From Phyllobacterium myrsinacearum (GTDB lineage: Bacteria; Pseudomonadota; Alphaproteobacteria; Rhizobiales; Rhizobiaceae), in the NCBI RefSeq assembly GCF_014138285.1, contig NZ_JACGXN010000001.1, positions 1,477,314-1,541,313 of the forward strand: a stretch of 64,000 bases of DNA, read 5' to 3'. Made by a program: the position numbers and the translations under genes. Every line of letters begins with the position of its first letter. Position 1 is the stretch's first letter. Below, piece after piece: positions 59,402-64,000 of this stretch. Under the pieces are notes generated by a model that worked only from the letters and a program-made list of their open reading frames with translations, ran no database searches and had not been told where the DNA came from.

Positions 59402-60036
59402 GTGATTGGCGCGAAAAACGCCTGCGTCAAGTCCTACCAACTGTTTCACGTGAAACAGTGACACAGCTTATTGGCTTCGAGGATCTGTTCCGAAAATGGT
59501 CAAAAGCCATTAATCTTGCGTCACCGGCAACGCTGGACGAGCTGTGGGAACGTCACATTATCGATAGTGTGCAGCTATATCCCCTTCTTCCCAATGCCAA
59601 GCGCTGGCTCGATCTTGGTTCTGGCGGCGGTTTTCCGGGTGTCATTTTGGCTATTTTGCTCAAAGAAACCGGCGGTGGCCGGATTGATCTTGTAGAGAGC
59701 AATGGTAAGAAAGCGGCATTTCTTCGAACCGCTTTGGCGCAGTTCTCGACCCCCGGCACGATCTACCCCGCTCGAATTGATGCAATGTGGGGTAAAATTC
59801 CAACGCCGGACGTGATAACGGCGCGTGCGCTCGCGCCATTGAATGAGCTTTTTGCACTTACAGAGCCTTGGTTGTCAGCTGGCGCAACGGCGCTTTTTCA
59901 AAAAGGGCGGGATTACCGGCGTGAGATCGAGGAAAGCCGTGACGGTTGGACGTTTGATCTGGTACAACATGCAAGTGTGGTCGACAATGAGTCGGTTGTG
60001 CTGCAAATCAGAAACGTGCGGCGTAACAAGCGATAA
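59398..60036 (+). CDS. rsmG: 16S rRNA G527 N7-methyltransferase
   Basis: 212 aa SAM enzyme. [19 protein letters not shown] is the SAM motif (near 69-87), followed by [15 protein letters not shown] and [11 protein letters not shown]. Starts at GTG by a 4-nt overlap with mnmG. A perfect parS site lies inside the gene and is translated as part of TVSRETVT. Confidence 0.95.
   Translation: MSDWREKRLRQVLPTVSRETVTQLIGFEDLFRKWSKAINLASPATLDELWERHIIDSVQLYPLLPNAKRWLDLGSGGGFPGVILAILLKETGGGRIDLVESNGKKAAFLRTALAQFSTPGTIYPARIDAMWGKIPTPDVITARALAPLNELFALTEPWLSAGATALFQKGRDYRREIEESRDGWTFDLVQHASVVDNESVVLQIRNVRRNKR
59442..59457. other. parS: parS site inside rsmG
   Basis: Perfect TGTTTCACGTGAAACA within codons 15-20 of rsmG. 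Confidence 0.92.
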
Positions 60037-60094
60037 AGTAGATCACTTTCAGGTTTCGGTTGCCGATAATGATGATTTGCTCGGGAAAACAGTG

Positions 60095-60889
60095 ATGAAC
60101 AGCCAGACTCGTATCATTACCATAGCCAATCAAAAGGGCGGTGTGGGTAAGACCACGACTGCTATCAATCTGGCGACGGCTCTTGCTGCCATTGGCGAGA
60201 ATGTCCTCATTGTTGATCTGGATCCGCAGGGCAATGCCAGTACCGGGCTTGGAATTGATCGCAAGAATCGTGAGCTTTCCTCCTATGATGTGCTGATGCA
60301 GACAGCTTCTGTGGAAGATGCTGCCATTGCTACGGCGGTACCCAACCTTTCCCTCATTCCGTCGACACTTGATCTTCTTGGCGTCGAAATGGAAATTGCT
60401 GGCTCCGGTGATCGGGCCACGCGTTTGCGCAAGGCTTTTCGCGGTGATAATGCGGTCTCGCCTTTTACCTACATTTTGATTGATTGTCCTCCTTCTCTTA
60501 ACCTCTTGACGATGAATGCGATGGCTGCGGCTGATTCAGTTCTTGTTCCCCTCCAATGCGAGTTCTTTGCTCTGGAGGGCTTGAGTCAGCTGCTGGAGAC
60601 CGTCAATCAGGTCCGCACTGCCCTCAATCCTACCTTGACGATTCAGGGAATTGTTCTGACCATGTTTGACGGGCGCAACAATCTGGCGACACAAGTTGTC
60701 GATGATGTGCGCTCTTTCATGGGCGACAAGGTATATCGGACTGTTATTCCCCGCAACGTCCGCGTGTCCGAAGCCCCCTCGTACGGAACGCCCGCTATTC
60801 TTTATGATTTGAAGTGTGCGGGTAGCCAAGCCTACTTGCAACTTGCTTCTGAAGTCATTCAAAGAGAGCGGCATTTGCGCGCTGCTTGA
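60095..60889 (+). CDS. parA: Chromosome partitioning ATPase ParA
   Basis: 264 aa. Deviant Walker A ANQKGGVGKTTTAINLATAL near 9-28, LIVDLDPQGNASTG and LIDCPPSL. Moves ParB-parS complexes during segregation. I chose the ATG at 60095 (MNSQTRIITIANQ), 58 nt after rsmG, because longer in-frame starts run back into rsmG. Confidence 0.95.
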   Translation: MNSQTRIITIANQKGGVGKTTTAINLATALAAIGENVLIVDLDPQGNASTGLGIDRKNRELSSYDVLMQTASVEDAAIATAVPNLSLIPSTLDLLGVEMEIAGSGDRATRLRKAFRGDNAVSPFTYILIDCPPSLNLLTMNAMAAADSVLVPLQCEFFALEGLSQLLETVNQVRTALNPTLTIQGIVLTMFDGRNNLATQVVDDVRSFMGDKVYRTVIPRNVRVSEAPSYGTPAILYDLKCAGSQAYLQLASEVIQRERHLRAA

Positions 60890-60921
60890 TCGATTCGAAT
60901 ACGAAACATTTATGAGAGCCT

Positions 60922-61815
60922 ATGACAATGAATGAAGATCCGTCAAAAAAGCGCCTCGGCCGTGGTCTCGCAGCGCTCATTGGAGAGATGGACCGGTTGC
61001 CGGAAGAAAGCGTGTCTCCACATATCGCCACGCTGGATCGTCAGGTGCCCATAGAATTTGTGAGCCGTAATCCACGCAATCCTCGCCGCCTGTTTACGGA
61101 AGCGGACCTGGAAGATCTGACTCAGTCGATCCGCGAGCACGGAATTGTTCAGCCTGTTGTGGTTCGTCCCGCAAAGGATGCGCCGGATCGTTATGAGCTG
61201 ATTGCAGGTGAGCGCCGCTGGCGGGCCGCGCAGCGTGCGGGTCTCGCGACTGTTCCTGTTATCATTCGCGAAGTGGATGATCGTGTTGCGCTTGAACTCG
61301 CCATTATCGAGAACGTGCAGCGCGCGGACCTCAATCCGATTGAAGAAGGCATGGGCTATCAGCAGCTTATCGATGACCATGAATACACCCAGGCAGATTT
61401 GGCGCAAGTGATCGGCAAAAGCCGCAGTCACGTGGCCAATACACTGCGTTTGCTAAAGTTGCCGGAGCTGGTACGCGATCACATCACAAACGGTGCTCTA
61501 TCAGCCGGGCACGCACGGACGCTGATTACCGCCGAAAATCCGGAGATTCTCGCAGAGCGCATTATTCGCGATGGCCTCTCGGTCCGGCAGGCAGAAGCTT
61601 TGGCGCAAAGTGGCGGAAACAAGCCTGCAACGCCAAAAGTCAAAGCCGATAATGACGAAAGCAAGGATGCCGACACGCGGGCGCTGGAAAAGTTGCTGTC
61701 CGATGTGACGGGAATGCGCGTTACGGTCAATCATCAGGCGAAAGGTGGCGATGTGCGTATTCATTACACCACATTGGAACAGCTGGACGAGATTTGCCGC
61801 CGGCTCCAGAACTGA
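60922..61815 (+). CDS. parB: Chromosome partitioning protein ParB
   Basis: 297 aa. N-terminal RLGRGLAALIGEMD binds ParA. The CTP-binding ParB domain has IRENGIVQPVVV-like text (here IREHGIVQPVVVRPA) and ELIAGERRWRAAQRAGL. A helix-turn-helix (YTQADLAQVIGKSRSHVANT) reads parS, and a C-terminal dimer domain follows. Lies 32 nt after parA. Confidence 0.95.
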   Translation: MTMNEDPSKKRLGRGLAALIGEMDRLPEESVSPHIATLDRQVPIEFVSRNPRNPRRLFTEADLEDLTQSIREHGIVQPVVVRPAKDAPDRYELIAGERRWRAAQRAGLATVPVIIREVDDRVALELAIIENVQRADLNPIEEGMGYQQLIDDHEYTQADLAQVIGKSRSHVANTLRLLKLPELVRDHITNGALSAGHARTLITAENPEILAERIIRDGLSVRQAEALAQSGGNKPATPKVKADNDESKDADTRALEKLLSDVTGMRVTVNHQAKGGDVRIHYTTLEQLDEICRRLQN

Positions 61816-61893
61816 TGTTACGTAACGGTAAATTATACTTATAATTCAAATATTTACATCAATTTGAGCGTGAGCAGGGCGGCGGGGAGAATA

Positions 61894-62943
61894 TTAACGC
61901 CCGCTGCGGCCCGCCCGCGCGGCTTCAGCGGCCAGTGCAATCAATGACTGGCGAATAACCGGAATCGACAGGGTCGCGTTCCGGCGGCTTTCGAGGACGG
62001 TTTTCTGCAGCCGCTCAATGGCCCTTGCACAAGTCTGCGTTGTCCAGCGTTGCAAAGCCGTTTCCACCAGTCTTCGTCGGGAAAAGAATACTGGCGGGCG
62101 AGCGGCTGCCACTGCAGAGCCGGCATTCTTGCCTTCGGTTTCCATGCCGTAACGCAAGGACTGCAGGGTCTGGAACTGCCGGATGGCCGAACTTAAAATA
62201 AGAAAACTCGACGATCCCGAGCCGATGACCCGGTCGAATGCATGGGTGAAATCGTTGAGATTGCCGGTCATCAACGCATCAATGATCGCCTCATAGGATG
62301 TCGCGCTGACATCCCCTATGACATCGCGCACATCCTCAATGGTTATGCGTTCGCGGCCATGCGCGTACAGGCAAATTTTCTCCAGTTCCGCGCGTGTTGC
62401 CAGCCGGTCGCCGCCAAGGCTTTCCTTGAGGAGATTGCGCGCGTCCAGCGTTATCTGCAGCTGATTCCTGGCGAGCATATCGTCAATGGTTGCATCCACT
62501 CCCTTGGCGTCGTCGCTGTAGCATGGGAGCGCCATGGCGACCGCGCTCTGCTCCACAATGCCACGCAGGCCGGCACCCTTTTTAAGATCGCCAGCTTCTA
62601 TGAGAATGAAAGTATCGATAGGCGGTGTCTTTGTCAGATGCGTTACGGCATCGGCCAGCCCTTTTTGCCCGGCTGCGTTCCGAACCCAGATGAGGCGTTC
62701 GCTACCGAACATGGAAATAGTATTTGCTTCATCGGATAGTCGGCCTGGTTCCGCCTGAATATCATCTGCATCGAGACGAATAACGGCAAAAGGGTCGTCT
62801 TGAGTGAGGCCCGTCAGTTTTATGTAAACCCCTGCTCTTTCACTCACGAGCCCTTTGTCGGGGCCGTAGAGAAGCACAATCGGATAGGCCCGATCGAGCC
62901 TCTTCAGGAAGGAATCAACCTCATGCGCTTTCTTCTGTGCCAT
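61894..62943 (-). CDS. holA: DNA polymerase III delta subunit
   Basis: 349 aa. Clamp-loader wrench that opens the beta clamp. RLDRAYPIVLLYGPDKGLVSER near 14-35, the region FGSERLIWVRNA near 79-90, and the C-terminal collar helices. Convergent with parB. Last clearly core gene before the island edge. Confidence 0.9.
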   Translation of the reverse strand: MAQKKAHEVDSFLKRLDRAYPIVLLYGPDKGLVSERAGVYIKLTGLTQDDPFAVIRLDADDIQAEPGRLSDEANTISMFGSERLIWVRNAAGQKGLADAVTHLTKTPPIDTFILIEAGDLKKGAGLRGIVEQSAVAMALPCYSDDAKGVDATIDDMLARNQLQITLDARNLLKESLGGDRLATRAELEKICLYAHGRERITIEDVRDVIGDVSATSYEAIIDALMTGNLNDFTHAFDRVIGSGSSSFLILSSAIRQFQTLQSLRYGMETEGKNAGSAVAAARPPVFFSRRRLVETALQRWTTQTCARAIERLQKTVLESRRNATLSIPVIRQSLIALAAEAARAGRSGR

Positions 62944-63065
62944 GGTTTAAGGGTTTAGCGCATTGAACGAGGATTGCAATTGTGCACCATAGAGTGAAGC
63001 GGTTTTCACATGTGCAGGCGGGTCTCTACCGATGCGGCGAATACCCATCGAGAAGAACTCCGACA

Positions 63066-63092
63066 GCAAAAAGACCCGGTAAAAACCGGGCC
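63066..63092 (-). terminator. Terminator downstream of the tRNA-Gly 3' fragment
   Basis: Stem ACCGGG/CCCGGT (63075-63080 with 63085-63090) with a 4-nt loop; TCTTTTTG follows on the minus strand. It would have ended the original tRNA transcript. Confidence 0.7.
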
Positions 63093-63110
63093 TTTTGAAC
63101 TTCGGACAAC

Positions 63111-63160
63111 TGGAGCGGGAGAAGGGATTCGAACCCTCGACCCCAACCTTGGCAAGGTTG
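63111..63160 (-). tRNA. tRNA-Gly(GCC), 3' fragment only (attachment-site core)
   Basis: The minus strand from 63160 reads the anticodon arm (CAACCTTGCCAAGGTTG, anticodon GCC at 63151-63153), variable loop, T-arm with TTCGAAT and the acceptor 3' strand ending in CCA (63111-63113). The 5' half (acceptor 5' strand, D-arm) is absent; past 63160 the sequence is unrelated. This is what remains at one end when an element integrates into a tRNA gene. It should not be functional here. Confidence 0.85.
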
Positions 63161-63353
63161 TAATTTTGCGATAACGACTAATCACGACTGATAACGTTTG
63201 GCCACGTCTGGCAACTAAATTATTGTTTTTAAACGGCTTTACACGTTGCGCTTCATTTATGTAGATTGATGTCGATTACCGTCGTTTCAGCGATTTTGGT
63301 AGCTAAAAGGTAGCTCGCCGAATGTCGGCCAGAAAGATAGAGGGCTCGGGTAC
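63161..63353. other. Island-side attachment region
   Basis: AT-richer than the left side. It has GATAACG twice (63170-63176, 63190-63196), a GCCACGTCTGGC imperfect palindrome (63201-63212) and GGTAGCT twice (63298-63304, 63309-63315). These could be arm-type integrase or excisionase sites. No ORF of note. Confidence 0.45.
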
Positions 63354-64000
63354 ATGCCAAAACTAACAAAAGCACTGATCGCCGCGATGGAATCGCCAGA
63401 GAGTGGGAGCGATATTTTCTGGGACTCAAGCATTGCTGGTTTTGGCGTGCGTGTCTGGGCCGGTGGCGCGCGGACATATATCCTAAAGTATAGAAATGCT
63501 GACAGACAGGTCCGATGGCTGACGATTGGTCGCGTAGGAGCGCTGACGCTAGATGAGGCCCGTGACGAAGCACAAAAGGCGCGTGGCGCGGTCGCGAAGG
63601 GACAAGACCCGGCCGCCGAAAAGCAAGCCGCTCGCAAGGCTGAAACGATGACGCAATTGATAGACTTCTATGAAACAGAAGGATTGTTCATCCAGCGTGG
63701 CATCAGGCAGGGGGAAGCGATGAAGCCAACTACGGCGGCTTACACGGTTGCGCGTCTTCGCCATCACGTAGTTCCTCTGCTAGGACCTATGAAGTGTAAG
63801 GCGGTTACGGCGGGCGATATCGAGCGATTTGCGCGCGACGTTACCAAAGGAAAAACTGCTCGCGACGAAAAGGTAAAAGACGAAAAAGGCAAAGAACGCC
63901 GGATTATCGTTCGCGGTGGTGATGGAGCCGCTCGAAAAGTCGTTCGCGATTTATCGGCCGTATTTAGCTTCGCTAAGAGAAATGGCATCGTCACGGCAAA
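63354..64000 (+). CDS. Tyrosine-recombinase integrase, N-terminal part (cut by window edge)
   Basis: At least 215 codons, open to the window end. The N-terminal arm-binding domain is of the P4/DUF4102 type: IAGFGVRVWAGGARTYILKY and WLTIGRVGALTLDEARDEA, with AQKARGAVAKGQDPA after it. A SAM-like core-binding domain follows (about 98-215, LRHHVVPLLGPMKCKAVTAG). The catalytic R..HxxR..Y domain lies outside. It starts about 190 nt from the tRNA-Gly fragment, as expected for an integrase at the end of its element. Confidence 0.88.
   Translation, partial: MPKLTKALIAAMESPESGSDIFWDSSIAGFGVRVWAGGARTYILKYRNADRQVRWLTIGRVGALTLDEARDEAQKARGAVAKGQDPAAEKQAARKAETMTQLIDFYETEGLFIQRGIRQGEAMKPTTAAYTVARLRHHVVPLLGPMKCKAVTAGDIERFARDVTKGKTARDEKVKDEKGKERRIIVRGGDGAARKVVRDLSAVFSFAKRNGIVTA

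Noticed and set aside
63111-63200. Intact tRNA-Gly gene
   Set aside because: The 5' half (acceptor 5' strand, D-arm with AGCTCAGT) is missing beyond 63160, so only a fragment is present.

Overview
The window is a stretch of alphaproteobacterial chromosome, most likely Hyphomicrobiales (Rhizobiales) near Brucellaceae/Phyllobacteriaceae. This rests on gene order and protein families recalled from that group: the chvI-chvG-hprK-manX-ptsH cluster next to pckA, the ahcY-divL-tsaE-murU-addB-addA-trxA run, the trpFBA-accD-folC run, hisB-DUF2628-hisHAFE-coaA, hslV-GNAT-hslU, and the hemE / mnmE-mnmG-rsmG-parA-parB origin region. Most genes are dense, vertically inherited housekeeping genes with many 1-8 nt overlaps. 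No database search was possible, so family names come from motif and sequence recognition.

Layout: 1-2460 (minus) holds the pheS start, rplT, rpmI, an ICMT-like membrane methyltransferase and infC, which starts at ATT. 2680-6740 (plus) holds an alpha/beta hydrolase, a BenE transporter, DUF2852, a YgjP-like metallopeptidase and a YdcF-like protein. A perfect 29-bp inverted repeat precedes trpF-trpB-trpA-accD-folC. 12042-23922 (minus) is divL, tsaE/amgK, murU, addB, addA and trxA: cell-cycle control, tRNA modification, wall recycling, recombination and redox. 24118-30468 (minus) holds ahcY, a racemase-like protein without its two cysteines, the nitrogen-type PTS branch with HPr kinase, and ChvG/ChvI. 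pckA diverges from chvI. Next come arfB, a BON-LysM protein and alkB, then coaA with the histidine operon, hslVU, DUF1402, and mltA-smr-xre.

44.7-61.8 kb looks like the origin region. A non-coding gap between ppsR and hemE (50492-50904) carries DnaA-box-like sites and an AT-rich stretch. Nearby genes tend to run away from it on both sides. parS palindromes lie at 57.4 and 59.4 kb beside parAB, with a one-mismatch site inside mltA at 44.56 kb.

The right edge is the only clearly accessory part. The 3' fragment of a tRNA-Gly(GCC) gene (63111-63160) abuts foreign-looking sequence and a phage/island-type tyrosine recombinase (63354 to the edge). The window therefore ends just inside an integrated element whose cargo is not visible. 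I found no CRISPR array, transposase, rRNA, intact tRNA or defence system. The most unusual items are the cysteine-less racemase, the TsaE-kinase fusion beside MurU, the DivL-type kinase with Tyr in the H-box, the zinc-less AccD, the four-arm repeat before hslV, the phased TTTAAA repeats before pckA, the parS/oriC layout and the island border.
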